DNA of 64,000 bases from Boothiomyces macroporosus (lineage: Eukaryota > Chytridiomycota > Chytridiomycetes > Rhizophydiales > Terramycetaceae): the NCBI GenBank assembly GCA_027604185.1, contig JADGKB010000025.1:1-64000 (forward strand), given 5' to 3'. Every line of letters starts with the position of its first letter. Position 1 is the stretch's first letter. Of this stretch, positions 1 through 11,205 are shown one piece after another. The notes under the pieces are model-generated. The model made no database searches. It saw only the letters and a program-made list of their open reading frames with translations, and was not told the origin of the DNA. The translations under genes were made by a program, and so were the position numbers.

Positions 1-2161
1 AATTGTCCAAGTCTCCACTTGTCTGGTCTCTTTGAGATACGAGCATTGTCGACAGCAATAACCAAAGTGGCAGCATCGTTCAATACAGCAATCAACAGAA
101 TCAATCGATCAGGGAGAGCAAAGTTGAAAGCCAAGATAGAGATGAAGAAGAACAACAAAAAGTGGACAGTGGAAGCAATACGGTAGAGAGCATAGGAACG
201 CATACGTTGGAAGATAGCCCTGGAAGTCTTGATACCATCAACGATAGTAGACAAACCTTCAGCGAGCAAGACAATATCTGCAGCAGAACGAGCTGCTTCG
301 GTACATCCTTCAACAGCGATACCAACATTGGCTTTCTTCAAAGCTGGAGCATCGTTTACACCATCACCAGTCATACCAACCAAATGACCTCTTTGTTGAA
401 GCAATTCAACAACACGGTACTTGTGTTCTGGGATAACATGAGCGAAACCATCAGCTCTTTCACAACGAGTAATCAAGTCTTCTTCAGAAAGGGAGTGATC
501 AACCAATTTGTGAGCATCCAAAATAGTTCTTTGCATACCAAGACGGAAAGCGACTTCTTTAGCAATGATTTGTTGATCACCGGTAATCATCTTTACGTTA
601 ACACCCATTTCTTCACATTCCTTGATGGTAGCACCAGAATCTTCACGAGGAGGATCCAAAAGAGAGATCAAACCAATCAATTCGAATTTGGTCATTTCTG
701 GGTCAACAGTTCGGGCAACACCAAGAGCACGGAGACCACGTCCAGCCAAATCGATAACAGCTTCAGTAGCTTGTTCGTGTCCTCCACACAGTTTGATGAT
801 AACTTGAGGAGCACCCTTGACGACTCTGAATTGCTCACCAGTCTCCAAATTGGTTACCTTTCCTTCGGTGTACTTGCTGGTTGGATTGAACGGAATGAAA
901 GAGTTGACTTTGTACCCTGGGATCTTGTGGTCTTGCACTTCTCTGTCGCGCAAGATCTTTACGGTAGATTGCGAGGCCTTGCGAACAGCCATTTCGATTG
1001 GATCTTGAGCACCAGGTTCGGAGGCAAAGAAGGAGTTCAGAAGCAGGTCTTCGTCGGTGTATTGGACACCGGTTCCAACGAAATCAGTAGAGGTGTTTCC
1101 CTTGTTGGCCAAGAATGGCTTGTCGAAAGTGAGTCTGTTCAGAGTAAGGGTGCCGGTCTTGTCAGAGCACAAGATGGCAACAGAGGCAAGTTCTTCAATA
1201 GCAGTAAGACGTTTAACAATAACTTTTTTCTTTGCAAGTTCAGAAGCACCAACAGCCATGGTAACAGACATGACGGTTGGCAAACCAACAGGAATGGCAG
1301 CAATAGTAATAATTACAGTCTGCTTAAGTGCAGTAAGGAAAGAGTTGTGTTTTGAAACCATAGAATCAATGAAAATAATAGCAGCCATAACGACAGTGAT
1401 GATGACCAGGAAATCACCAATAGTCTTGATGACCTTTTGGAAATGTCCTTCTTCGTTAGTCATGGAAATCAAGTTGGCAGCACGACCAATATAGGTATGT
1501 ACACCAGTCTTTACAACAGTAGCCAACATTTGACCTTGCTTGACAATGGAAGAAGAGAATGCAATGTCTCCTTTACCTTTAGAAACAGGAAGAGATTCAC
1601 CAGTAAGAGCAGATTGATCGATTTGCAAGTCGTGTTCAACTGGTTCACCAGTAGCATCGATACCCAACAATCTTGCATCAGCAGGAACAATATCACCAAG
1701 ACGGAGGACAATAACATCACCAGGAACCAAGAGAGCAGCTTCAACTTCAACCAATTTGCCGTTTCTCCATGCTCTAGTCTTCAAAGCAAGAGTGTTCTTT
1801 AATGCATCCAAGGCAGATTCAGCCTTGGCTTCTTCGTGGAACCCAATAACAGCGTTGGCAATCAATACGAAAACAAGGATACCAAAATCGATCCAGTTTC
1901 CAAGGATAGCAGAGATGATGGTTGCCAATTCCAACAGATAAGAGATGGGACCAAGGAAATAACCAAGGAACTTTAACCATGGGTTAACTTTGATTTCCGG
2001 CAATTCTATAATTAGTTGCAAGTACCATTAAGACCAAATTGAGCCAATCTGGATTCAACCTCAGCATCAGTTAAACCTTTGGAAGTGTCGGTTTGCAGCA
2101 GCAGCTCCAATTCAGGGCTAATATCGTCAGGTTGCGCTTGTTGCGCTGGCTGTGAAGACAT
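1..2161 (-). CDS. PMA1: plasma-membrane-type P3A H+-ATPase, 3' part beyond window
   Basis: Proton-pumping P-type ATPase, expected at the plasma membrane. About 710 residues lie in the window; the last transmembrane helices and C-terminal regulatory tail run off the left edge. Start ATG at 2159-2161 opens a short acidic N terminus. One 20-nt intron (2006-2025) follows 45 codons, then a single long exon. Visible motifs: actuator loop TGES, phosphorylation site SDKTGTLT, hinge TGDGVNDAP, and hydrophobic pairs flanking them. The sequence before the hinge (DPPREDSGATIKECEEMGVN) looks closer to protist and plant P3A pumps than to Dikarya Pma1; that comparison is from memory. No N-terminal autoinhibitory extension is seen. 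Family assignment is very secure; H+ rather than another cation is inferred from overall similarity. Confidence 0.93.
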
Positions 2162-3385
2162 TTTTTTTAAAAAATTTTTAATTTTTTCATCTCTTATATA
2201 CTTTCTGTATGCGGCGTTTTTAACATGAGGGGATGTTTGATGCAACGGTCACCGGCCGCCTTTGCTGATTTAAATGAAAAGCAATTTGGAAAAAAATTCA
2301 AGAGGGAATTTAGAGAGTGCAATGCGATACTATATGGCTGCTCTTGAGATAATCCTAGTTTTTTTAATGGAGATTTACCTCACAGACATATGATAGGGCC
2401 CCCCTCCCTGACAGGCTTTCCTAATTGGGCAAATTACAAAACTTGAAAAATGGGAGAAAACTGGAATGATCAATCACACCCACTAGTTTTCAATCGGTGC
2501 TCGCTTTTCATAAAGGAAAAGTTGTAGTAGCAAGTGATCTAGTGTTGCTATCTTTAACAGGTGCAAGAATAATTATAGTGGAGATTAAATTAGTGCACAG
2601 CCAAGTTTCTCGAGGCTTCGGGTATCGGGCTTGTCGAAATATATTTGACAATTATTATACATTAAACTCTTGCTAAAATATCTAGCTATGAACCGGATGT
2701 AAAGGGATTTCCCGGAATAGTATAATCAAGTATATCACTCATACCAACCGGCCAGAACAATTTAAAATTATTTCCATAACCAGACTTGGCAATGGAAAAA
2801 TGGAAATATTATATGCTGAATCATCAACCTAATATGCCAATGGATAGGATTCCTCATTCTTATTCATTTTCGATTCTACCAATGAATGTTTCAAAATGCG
2901 CCTTTGGTATGAAGCATGAAGCCAATCATGGGCTAGTCCAAAAAGCCAAGACAAGTTTCATCCACGTACACGACAATAATATAGTTGATGTCTATAAACA
3001 ATCAATAATCTTGTGCTACCAGTCTTTTACGCATGAGGGCCCGGACCGTAATCAACTTAATCGGCCATCCTTAAACCGCTTTAATTTGTTATATACCGCT
3101 ACATATATATATTACAAGTAATTATTTTACTATTTGAAATGCCTATTTTATTTACTCTCTTTCCGATTGAAATAGCTGTTGTTTGCGTCAGATCATCTCA
3201 TCTCCCTTGTTGATCACCAATTGTCATATGTAAACCGCAAATTGCAATCAATGAGAATCAGTCTGTGAGTTATATTGTTTTCCAATATTCCGTCTTTACC
3301 GTGTCGTCTCTAGTCAACCACGGCAGTCCAATAACGATGCAGAAAATAATATTTACAGAAACAAAGTATAAAAACTATATATTAT
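2162..3385. other. 1.2-kb gap between two minus-strand genes
   Basis: Promoter side of the ATPase gene. A 111-codon open stretch on the plus strand (2786-3121) lacks recognisable motifs and has biased, unlikely composition, so I do not call it. No tRNA, snRNA or repeat was recognised. The length is unusual for this gene-dense window and suits a strongly expressed pump with a long upstream control region. Confidence 0.4.
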
Positions 3386-4260
3386 TCAATCATCTTGTTG
3401 CTGTTGCTGCTGAGCCAACGCTTGAACAGCCTGCATAGCTTGTTCATGAGTAAGCATCAAGTCCTGGCTCTGATCTCTCATCGCTAAACTACTAATGACG
3501 CTAGCAGCATCAAAATGTGATGGAATTTCTCCTGGATGCAGCCTGCTCAATTCATCAAAATGCTGCTGTAAAGTAATTGCAGCCTGTTGCGCATGATTGA
3601 TTTGCTGTTGCTGCATCTCGTTCAGGTTTTGAGCATTAAACACTCGCTCTGGATCTGGAATACAACTACATTAGCTTAAATTACTGTATCTTTTTTCCCT
3701 CTGGGTTCATTCTTTCATGTCGCTTCAATGCATCCCTTCTTGCAAATTGTCTACCACACACTTGGCACATATGCGGACGCTGTTGTGAATGAGTACGAAT
3801 GTGTCTGTTTAAATCATGATTTCTAATCAGTATATTTCTACCTTGCAAATCTTTGAGAGCATTCTGGGCATTCGAATGGCCGTTGATTCTCATGAGTCTT
3901 GATATGGGATTTGAGGTTGTATAGTCTTTTTAGCACTAGGATACCTTGAAAATGATCTATCACATAATGTACAAGTGTATTTTCCATCTTGAGGCTGTTG
4001 CTCTTGGACAGGTGGAGCTTCTGGCTGCGCAAATCGATCCAGGGTCAGCTCTTGAGGTAACTGAGACAGTGGAAGACCATATTGCAAGTGAGGAAAGTTG
4101 GCAGCTACTGCCAAATGAGCTCTAGCCATGGCAGCGGAAAATGTATCCATTCCTTCTGTTTGAGATTGATCAAATGGTTGCATGTTACCGTAGTAATTCA
4201 GCTGGTCTGCTTTATCATCAATTTTCTAAATTAAGGAAATGTTACTTGTTCTTTTGGCAT
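3386..4260 (-). CDS. C2H2 zinc-finger transcription factor (Crz1/Msn2-like)
   Basis: Sequence-specific DNA-binding regulator, nuclear. Five exons joined by introns of 20, 19, 19 and 19 nt give 265 residues. The first exon is only five codons (ATG at 4258-4260). Order: Gln-rich N terminus, two canonical fingers (C-X2-C...H-X3-H, around residues 96-118 and 124-146), then a third finger in which the second His is displaced into HERMNPEGKKIHC, the form seen in fungal Crz1-type factors (CxxCGRQFARRDALKRH). The tail is Gln-rich with a run of five Gln. Two of the introns interrupt inside fingers 1 and 2 just after the Phe-Ser/Ala-Arg motif. Target genes cannot be inferred. Confidence 0.82.
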
Positions 4261-4651
4261 GTATGGCTTTGCTGCTGCTCCACAAGTGGTTTGGTTTTGT
4301 TTTTGAAAAAAAGAAACGAGGGTTAGAGTGATCAGCCCTAGCGTTACACAGCGATAGGAAAAAACAGTCTTGATTGGATTAGCGCGATAGTGAGAGTATT
4401 CAACTGATAGATCTGTTTACTGTTTGAGTCCGTTTATAAATGTCAAACGCTTTTATTACGCCTTTATTAGCAGGAAATCAAGTCTTGATCTCGCACCCTT
4501 TCCATTTCGTGCTAGAGATATTTTAATACTTAAAGTGAGGGTATATGGCACTGCTCTATGAAAACGAGTAGTGTCGTTCGAGAAGCTAATGCATCCATCA
4601 AAGTGTGAAAAGAAAACCAAAATTAAATTACTTTTTAATATACTCTCCAAA

Positions 4652-4710
4652 GATTCAGGGATTCAGGATTCAGGATTCAGGGATTCAGGATTCAGGATTC
4701 AGGGATTCAG
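4652..4710. repeat. heptamer tandem repeat ATTCAGG
   Basis: About eight copies of ATTCAGG, with an extra G in every second or third copy (ATTCAGGG), giving a higher-order 22-nt rhythm. It sits 48 nt upstream of the Ohr start codon, within its probable promoter. Confidence 0.9.
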
Positions 4711-4757
4711 TAAACTGAATTACCAAATACCATTCATGAAAAACGCGGAAAATTAAA

Positions 4758-5254
4758 ATGCAATCTCGTTTCATAAGAGTATTCAAAAGATCATTCACTT
4801 TCAAACCGCTATACACCGCCAATGTAACTTCAACAGGCGGAAGAAGCGGAAAATCAGTTTCATCCGATGGTCTCTTGAACATCGAACTGTCTTTACCAAA
4901 AGCATTGGGTGGAAAGGAAGACAAGACTAACCCTGAACAATTATTCGCTGCTGGATATTCTGCCTGCTTTATTGGTGCTATGGGAGTAGCAGGTACTTTA
5001 AACTAACCCAGCTGGTCAGTTGAAACTCAAACTTGATCCTAAATCCACTGTTAACGCTCTTGTTCATATTGGCAGTGGTGAAAAGGGTGGATTCATGCTG
5101 AAGACTGAATTAAGAGTACGTTCAGTTAATATAGGTGCATATTCCTGGATTGAGTAAAGAAGATGCTACCAAAGTAGTTGAGCAAGCCCATATGATTTGT
5201 CCTTACTCTGTTGCCACCAGAGGGGCTCTTGAAGTCAAATTGACTGTCATTTGA
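4758..5254 (+). CDS. Ohr/OsmC-family organic hydroperoxide reductase
   Basis: Thiol peroxidase that reduces organic hydroperoxides. Three exons with two 19-nt introns (4993-5011, 5116-5134) give 152 residues. The two reactive cysteines are visible: AAGYSACFIGAM around residue 73 and MICPYSVATRG near residue 130, the Ohr pair. The first 20 residues (MQSRFIRVFKRSFTFKPLYT) are Arg/Phe-rich with no acidic residue, so a mitochondrial presequence is likely. The family is bacterial in origin and patchy in fungi; the two introns show it is a resident nuclear gene. The ATTCAGG repeat lies just upstream. Confidence 0.92.
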
Positions 5255-5452
5255 ATAAACCATGGTATATCTTGCAAATATGTTTCAATCTTGTGCAAAA
5301 GATCTAATGGATTCAGTGGTACCACATATCCAATGATCTCTAGTCTAAATTTTCACTAGAAAAAACAAGTCCTTTAAACACTATTCTGTAGCAAATGGAA
5401 CCTATGTATACAAATCCATAGATTCAAAAGTTTAATCAGTACATGTATTTTA

Positions 5453-6101
5453 TTACGCATCCCTTTTTCTATTATTATTCTAGATTAATATAAAGTACAT
5501 TAGACTGAAACCGCTCTTCTTCATCCAAAGCCCTCTTTTCCCGCTGTATTCCAATCTGGTTCTGGCTCCTAGCCCTAACAACATACTGGTACTCTCTCAA
5601 CTGTACTTTGAAATTTTCTATTGGATTTATACAATATCTTTTTAGTTGCTTTTTACCTAACGTCCTGTACTAGCGCAAATGCCTCTTCGTAATCAATGTT
5701 TCTTAGATCCATCAAATAAGCAATTACAAATGCGGGTGCTCTGGATATACCGCCCAAGCAATGCACTAGTACTCTTCCTCCTTGGTTGACAATTTCATTA
5801 ATCTTTAATGAGCAATCGTAAAAGAGAGACATTATATTTGCAAAGGGAGAGTTGCTGATGGTACTAGATTAATATAGAGTACATGGTATGATATATAAAT
5901 CCATTCTCAATGAAATTGGTTAGGAATGGTTCGTTCTGATCTTTACAACAAATAATATGAGTGATTCCGTTCTGCTTTAAAATATTGATATCTTTGGCGC
6001 ATTTGTAAGGGCCCAGGAATACATCTGCGTTAGTCAAGTGTACTTGGGACTATTTCCTGCATCTCCCATCTTTGCTCTTGTCTCCATTCATCACAATCCA
6101 T
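5453..6101 (-). CDS. STYX-like dual-specificity phosphatase
   Basis: Five exons with four introns of exactly 19 nt give 190 residues. The fold and block order match STYX: N-terminal EMQEIVPNVFLGPYKCA, HGITHII-like block, then the P-loop HCLGGISRAPAFVIAYLMD, and YCINP...LREYQ after it. Animal STYX is a pseudophosphatase with Gly in place of the catalytic Cys; here the Cys is present. However, the Ser/Thr that normally follows the P-loop Arg is Ala (SRAP), and the loop that should carry the general-acid Asp reads TITISNSP, with no Asp. The enzyme may be slow, or a phosphotyrosine/phosphoserine trap. The last exon is just nine codons of Asn-rich tail. The orthology to STYX rests on remembered family sequence. 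Confidence 0.85.
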
Positions 6102-6341
6102 TACAAAAAAGTAAAAGAAAAAATTCGGTCTTGTATTAATACTTTTTTATTGGAGGATGTAATTCTTTACTGGACTGTATTTTCTCTAATTTGGAAGGTC
6201 ACCAGCTTGTTTTTGGTACATGGCTTGCAATATCTAGTTGATTAGGGAATAAGCTATCCAAAGGCTAGAGCCTAAAGAACAAAGACCCTTGTTAAACTCA
6301 GTTTAAAAAATATTAGTTGCTCTGAATTTAAAAAAGATTTA

Positions 6342-6601
6342 TTAGTTGATTCCCAAGGATTTGGCAAGAGTACTAACTTCACCATCTCCTTCAACAGTAT
6401 CTACATGTTCGCTAGTAAACAAGGATTCTAAATTAAATCAAAATTACTGATCATGGTGTCTGGAATGGTAGCTGAGAACCCGAGGAGAGTATCGTACTTT
6501 TGATTAATCTTACCGCCTTGAGCAATAACTTGTTCGATCTGTCTATCGACTTCAGATTGTGGTGTGCCTGACTTGAACATTACAATGTATTTTCCACTCA
6601 T
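6342..6601 (-). CDS. I9 propeptide-like proteinase inhibitor (Pbi2 type)
   Basis: Small stand-alone inhibitor_I9 domain of 79 residues, no signal peptide. Yeast Pbi2 of this family inhibits vacuolar proteinase B. The start MSGKYIVMFKSGTPQSEVDR and the later block HVDTVEGDGEV are the two ends of the I9 fold. One 20-nt intron splits the gene after residue 52. The ATG at 6599-6601 is the only start consistent with the domain edge. No subtilisin domain follows, so this is the inhibitor form and not a protease propeptide. Confidence 0.85.
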
Positions 6602-6759
6602 TTTTTAACTTGTAAAAAAATTAATAGAAAAAAAGCGCTTTTATGATTCACCCGGGTAAAAATCGGATCTGTACAAGAGGAATTATGAGAGAGGAACAAT
6701 AACATGGAGAGTATTTAAACTGTGCACGGTGAATTTTTTCTCAATTTTTTTCTGGCGAG

Positions 6760-7209
6760 ATGACTGAAATCAAGGACAAACTAAAAGACTTGGCCAACCC
6801 TAAACGCAAGCACGACGAGTAACTCTTGCTAATCTAGAATCGAAAAGTCGCCTGTAAAGGAAGCCCCAAAGTCCCCAGTCAAACCAAAATCCCCAGTCAA
6901 AGATCACCCAAAATCCCCTGTAAAGTCCCCAAAGAAGGAAGACGACGACGAAGAAGAAGAATCTGAAGAAGAGGAAAAACGTAAGCTTGGTTAATGATAG
7001 CTAAAAAGAAATCTAAAAAGGTCGTTAAAAAGACTTCTAAAAAGAAGAAGGACGACGATGACGATGATTTTGAAGATGATAACTTGGAAGATGAAGCTGA
7101 ATTCTTGGACAAGTCTAATATTATTACTACTGGAAGAAGAACTAGAGGCAAAAAGATTGATTATTCAAAGTTTGGTCCTGATGATGATGATGAAGAAGAT
7201 GACGAATAA
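6760..7209 (+). CDS. CHZ1: CHZ-type histone H2A.Z chaperone
   Basis: Nuclear chaperone for H2A.Z-H2B dimers. Three exons with introns of 19 (6819-6837) and 20 nt (6981-7000) give 136 residues. The middle carries repeated KSPVK motifs resembling linker-histone-like phosphorylation sites, followed by alternating Lys-rich and Asp/Glu-rich blocks. The diagnostic CHZ motif is at residues 113-126 (IITTGRRTRGKKID), followed by YSKFGP and an all-acidic tail. The KSPVK array is an addition that I do not recall from yeast Chz1. The gene lies 129 nt from the 3' end of the tRNA gene. Confidence 0.85.
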
Positions 7210-7326
7210 ACGCTTCTCTTTAAATCTTTTAGACAGTCTTGATCTTTTTTAAATAGTTTTGTGAACTCTAGATCAATAGTTTTAGTACAGATCAGCTTTA
7301 TATAGATCAACTGTTTTAGCAAAAGT

Positions 7327-10142
7327 TCAAAAAAAAAAGACCCTCGTGGGGATTGAACCCACGACCCTTTCCTTAGGAGGGAAAAGCGCTGCCACTGCGC
7401 CAGAGGGCCAACTTTCAAAAAAAACCTGTTTTATAAGAATCAAACAGCAAATTGAAAATAATACCCTTTTGGAGTGTGTATAAAAGTAAAGCAGTAAGTA
7501 AAATCTATGGAATGTATTTAGCTCAAAAGATAGTAAATCAATGATGTGTCCCACAACAATCCTAACACTAAACATCCCAAATGGTTTAGGACGAATATCA
7601 ACACCAACCCCAAAGAACACGTTCGGAATAGATATATCCAAGCATCCAGTTAGTACCAGCTGCTCAAATATAGTATTAAGATCATTGTCCATGAATTGAT
7701 AAACATGGCCCTGCCAGTAATGTCTATTTGGCAGTATCTGAGTCATCATCTGATGCAAACTTTGGTCGCCATTACTGGTCCACCAGGATTTATTACTTGG
7801 AGTGATATTCTTGAATTCTCCAAATGTGGTAAACATGTCATCGCTATCATCTAGGTTGTTAGAGTTCATATCCAAGAGTTTTTGTATCAGTTTGCAAGCA
7901 TTACGGTGGAATAGCGTTTCGCTAATGTATAGCACATGGCACCTGTATAACTGGATGAGTTCTACCAGTTCTTTAACAAATATATGGTTTTGGGAGATGG
8001 GATCTATTTCAAACGAATGGGGGTTGAGAAATGTCGGTGATTCATCTATTTTAGTAGTATTTACATTGACATGATACTTGACCAGCTTTTAGAATGACAC
8101 TATCATTGAAAAAAGGCACCCATTTCTTTTGGTTACTAATATCCCATGAAAAAACTAGATTTCTACAAACGTTTGTTTGAACATTAAAGTAAATATTCTT
8201 TTCATCAAACATTGTATTCAGCTCATCAAACGGTGTGCTTTTATCTGTTGTATCGAAATAGTGTCCGGATAGTGGATCCCAATGATGGACAGCGTTTTCC
8301 TTTAGAAAGAGCATTTCAGAACGAACTTGGTCGCGTTTTTTGAAATATGACTGGTAGAATACACTTTCTTCGTATTCTGTTCTTGTAGGAATAGTTGGGA
8401 AATCTGGGGGCTCTAACCCACTGTATAATGGTGATGAATCAATCTGTTTTCTAGGAATGATTGTAATTACCCATGCATAAGTTCGATGGTTGACTAGATT
8501 AGCATGCATTACTTGATCCGATTGCAATATAGGACTGTATCCCTTTTCCTCTAAAGAGCGAGCATAATAATATAGCATGCTCGAATAAAGTACCCCGTCG
8601 TCGAGATAGAATAGTTGAAGGAGAATTAGTTTGCCCCATAAACGTTTCTGTTGCATACGATCCAGGTTTACCTTGACCCAACCACGCATTAAGCCTGTCA
8701 TTGGCATTAACTTGACTGGTAACTTTGCTCAATTGAATATGCCACAAAGGATTCAGAATATTCTTTTCATAAGGAATATTAGCAACTGCTTTGGCTAGTG
8801 AAACCAATGATAGCAGTTGCGGATCTTGGACATTTATAGGGCGAACAATGCTATTCAAGAATCTGAAATCATTGTACTCGTCCAGGTAAATCATTCTGTA
8901 CTGTCTCAATGGAAAAATGGACTGCAATCCCTCAACCGTCGACAAAAACAATGAAAACACTCTATTTTGCTATGTTAATTAAAAAGTACAAATATTTTCA
9001 TCTTTTTAGGGTCCTGCGGTGGTTTCTTTATACATTTTGTTCCTAAATCATGTTTGATTTTGTCTGCGTATCCCATCAACCATACTTCTTCGCAACTAAG
9101 ATATGAATCAGCGACTTTGGCCCAACTCCACTGTTCAGCTGATTGATCGAAAAAAGATACTTCTAATAGTGGCTTGAATTGATCATCGTCAGAACAATCG
9201 GGTCTGATCATGGTTAATACTGCATTCAGTGGTTGATAGGTTGAAAGCAGGACTCTGATTAATGGCACTGATGCATAAGCAATAAGTTCAGACGATGGTA
9301 AATTTCCTTCTTCAACTGAATCGTACAAATAGAATTCAATGTTTTCCAACTGCACCCATTGCTGAATGTCGTTAATGTTCCCTTTAGGTATATGTATTGT
9401 AACGTCCAAGCTCTGTTCCCAGTTTGGTGCTGCACCACCAATAATAACAGTTGTTTCTAGATTGATACCCACACATTTCATTCTAATGAACGGATTTAAT
9501 GACTTGAAATCGACACAGTCTTTTCTCTTCTTGACACTATATTAGTATCCATTACCGCAAAGTCTCTTCAAGATTGTAACATGCAAATATTCGAACTGAT
9601 AAATGCCTTGTAAGAATCATTGGATTGTCAATGATAGGGTTTTCTCTTATACTTAAAGTAAGCTCATCCTGATCTACCAGCAGGTTTTCAGGATCCTCGA
9701 ATCCAATAGATCTCAAGTAGTTGTCGAGCGAATACTCGTGCGAAATCAAAAACTCTTCTGCTGCTTGACTATAGCCTGCTAGTTGGGATTGTTCTTGCCA
9801 ATAATCAAGAGCAACCGACTTTCCATGCTGTAAAATCACATAATAATCCGCCATAAATTCTTGAAAGTCTGTATAGTTCAAGCTCCCAGCCAAAGTAGAA
9901 TCGTATTCATATATGAACTGCTGCGCTTGCTCTTCAGTTATAGGTGGTCCAATTCTAGATAGCAAAGCTGCAAACGACTTTACAGAAATCCGGTCTTCAA
10001 ATTTAACTTTTGTTACTCTAGTGGTATCTTTTCCATAGTTTTCAGTTAGAAACTTTTCATCTTTTGCTAAAATTGCTTGTATTGCAGTAGCGTTTTGGAT
10101 AAAGTATCTCGCAAACCTTCGTCGTTGGTATTGGGTTGGCAT
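7327..10142 (-). CDS. CC2D2A-like ciliary transition-zone protein
   Basis: CC2D2A (MKS6) belongs to the MKS complex at the ciliary transition zone. Five exons with introns of 19, 20, 19 and 19 nt give up to 912 codons. Order: EF-hand-like N terminus, a C2 domain (SLNPFIRMK ... GGAAPNWEQSLDV), then a degenerate transglutaminase-like domain with the block FEHAILLCSLFRGKGI, the block WDPLSGHYF and the block NIYFNVQ, and a C-terminal tail resembling human CC2D2A (LTGCLDISIP ... GVDIRPKPFGMFSVRIV). The transglutaminase Cys position is Phe, as expected for a non-catalytic copy. The human protein is nearly twice as long; its coiled-coil N terminus is absent here. No in-frame stop occurs before 7329, after the tRNA, whereas the family ends about 50 residues earlier, so the true 3' end is uncertain. 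Start may be 10142 or a non-ATG site upstream. Confidence 0.82.
7339..7409 (-). tRNA. tRNA-Arg (anticodon CCT)
   Basis: A 71-nt cloverleaf without intron. The acceptor stem has seven pairs including one G-U, the D stem is GCGC/GCGC, the anticodon stem is TTTCC/GGAAA with loop CTCCTAA, and the T arm is GTGGG-TTCAATC-CCCAC. The B box is intact. A run of ten T follows immediately on the transcribed strand and serves as the Pol III terminator. The CC2D2A-like reading frame on the same strand runs straight through this gene. Confidence 0.96.
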
Positions 10143-10617
10143 CAAGATTATACGCGAAAACAAACAAAACTGCGCGCACTGCATAAATCATAAGCAATTA
10201 TAGTAGCATTTCAGTTTTATTTGCGTTTTCGTTATAATACCATCACTGAGGCTTGAGTTGCGGTCAGTGCAAAGTGATTTGAGACACGGCTATAGAACAA
10301 GCTGGCACCTTTTAGAACATTCCATCACATGCAAAGAATTCTATTTAACCACCAGAAAAATCGTGCCTCTTCCAAATGAGCCTGGTTGTTGACTCAATTA
10401 TTAGCAACCACTACCAATATGGAATCCTAATTCAATTAAATAGAAAAAGTTACAATAAAAGCACAGATATTCAAATTGGACTGAAATAAACGCGAAAAAG
10501 TCAGATTCAACAACAAATCGTGAATCCCAAATCAATCTCTAGAATGTCCGATTGACTCCAAAAGAAAAAACATCCAGTAACCTAACCGTTTCGTAAAAAG
10601 ATTCTTTTATTTTTTGA

Positions 10618-11205
10618 TCAATAGCAAGGAACACACGCATCATCCATTTTTCTCTTTTGGCCAAGAACATGTTCCTTTCCAAGAGATTGCATTGCCAGAA
10701 TGAATTTTTGATATTGGTCATTTTTGACGTGCAATTTTCCGTCAATGTCCAGCAAAAATTGTCTTTCCAAATCCTTCAATAGTGTTGGAGAAAGTCCGGT
10801 AATTTTAGCCCATGATTTAACTGTATATTGTTGGTCTGAATATACTTTTTGAGCCAGCATGACACTCGTGACGAAAAAAGGAAAGGCCATCTCGTTGGTT
10901 TGTTTTTGGATTGAATGGCGTACTCTTGCGATATAAATAAGCGCAATTAATACTACAGGTAATGAAAGCTTTGCATTTTCCATTAAGATATGTACCGAGC
11001 GGACGAAATTGGGGTACCAATCTTCCGCTCCGTGAGGTGCGATAATATTGTTGAAATGAGGTTCAAGTTTAATTTTCTTTATGTTTGAATGAGGTTGTGG
11101 TCCCGAGGAACTCCAAATTCTGTGCATCGCAAATGCGACAAATTCCGAATCCTTTAGGCTTATTTTTGCTCTCTTCTTTTCTTGCTCTGTAATTTCGTCT
11201 TTCAT
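10618..11205 (-). CDS. Pho80/PCL-family cyclin
   Basis: Regulatory partner of a Pho85-type (CDK5-like) kinase. It is intronless and 195 residues long. The cyclin box spans about residues 70-170: LPVVLIALIYIARVRHS is the first helix, FPFFVTSVMLAQKVYSDQQY the second, and the block ITGLSPTLLKDLERQFLLDI the third, the usual PCL signature. There is no PEST-like tail; the protein ends soon after the box. The start ATG at 11203-11205 follows an A-rich leader. Which PCL subgroup (Pho80, Pcl1/2, Pcl6/7) cannot be decided by eye. Confidence 0.85.
   Translation of the reverse strand: MKDEITEQEKKRAKISLKDSEFVAFAMHRIWSSSGPQPHSNIKKIKLEPHFNNIIAPHGAEDWYPNFVRSVHILMENAKLSLPVVLIALIYIARVRHSIQKQTNEMAFPFFVTSVMLAQKVYSDQQYTVKSWAKITGLSPTLLKDLERQFLLDIDGKLHVKNDQYQKFILAMQSLGKEHVLGQKRKMDDACVPCY

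Noticed and set aside
162..1355. 397-codon plus-strand frame
   Set aside because: Antisense shadow of the P-type ATPase, whose catalytic motifs are intact on the minus strand.
2786..3121. 111-codon open frame on the plus strand between the ATPase and the C2H2 gene
   Set aside because: No motif, odd composition, no donor or acceptor signals around it, and a location in a probable promoter.
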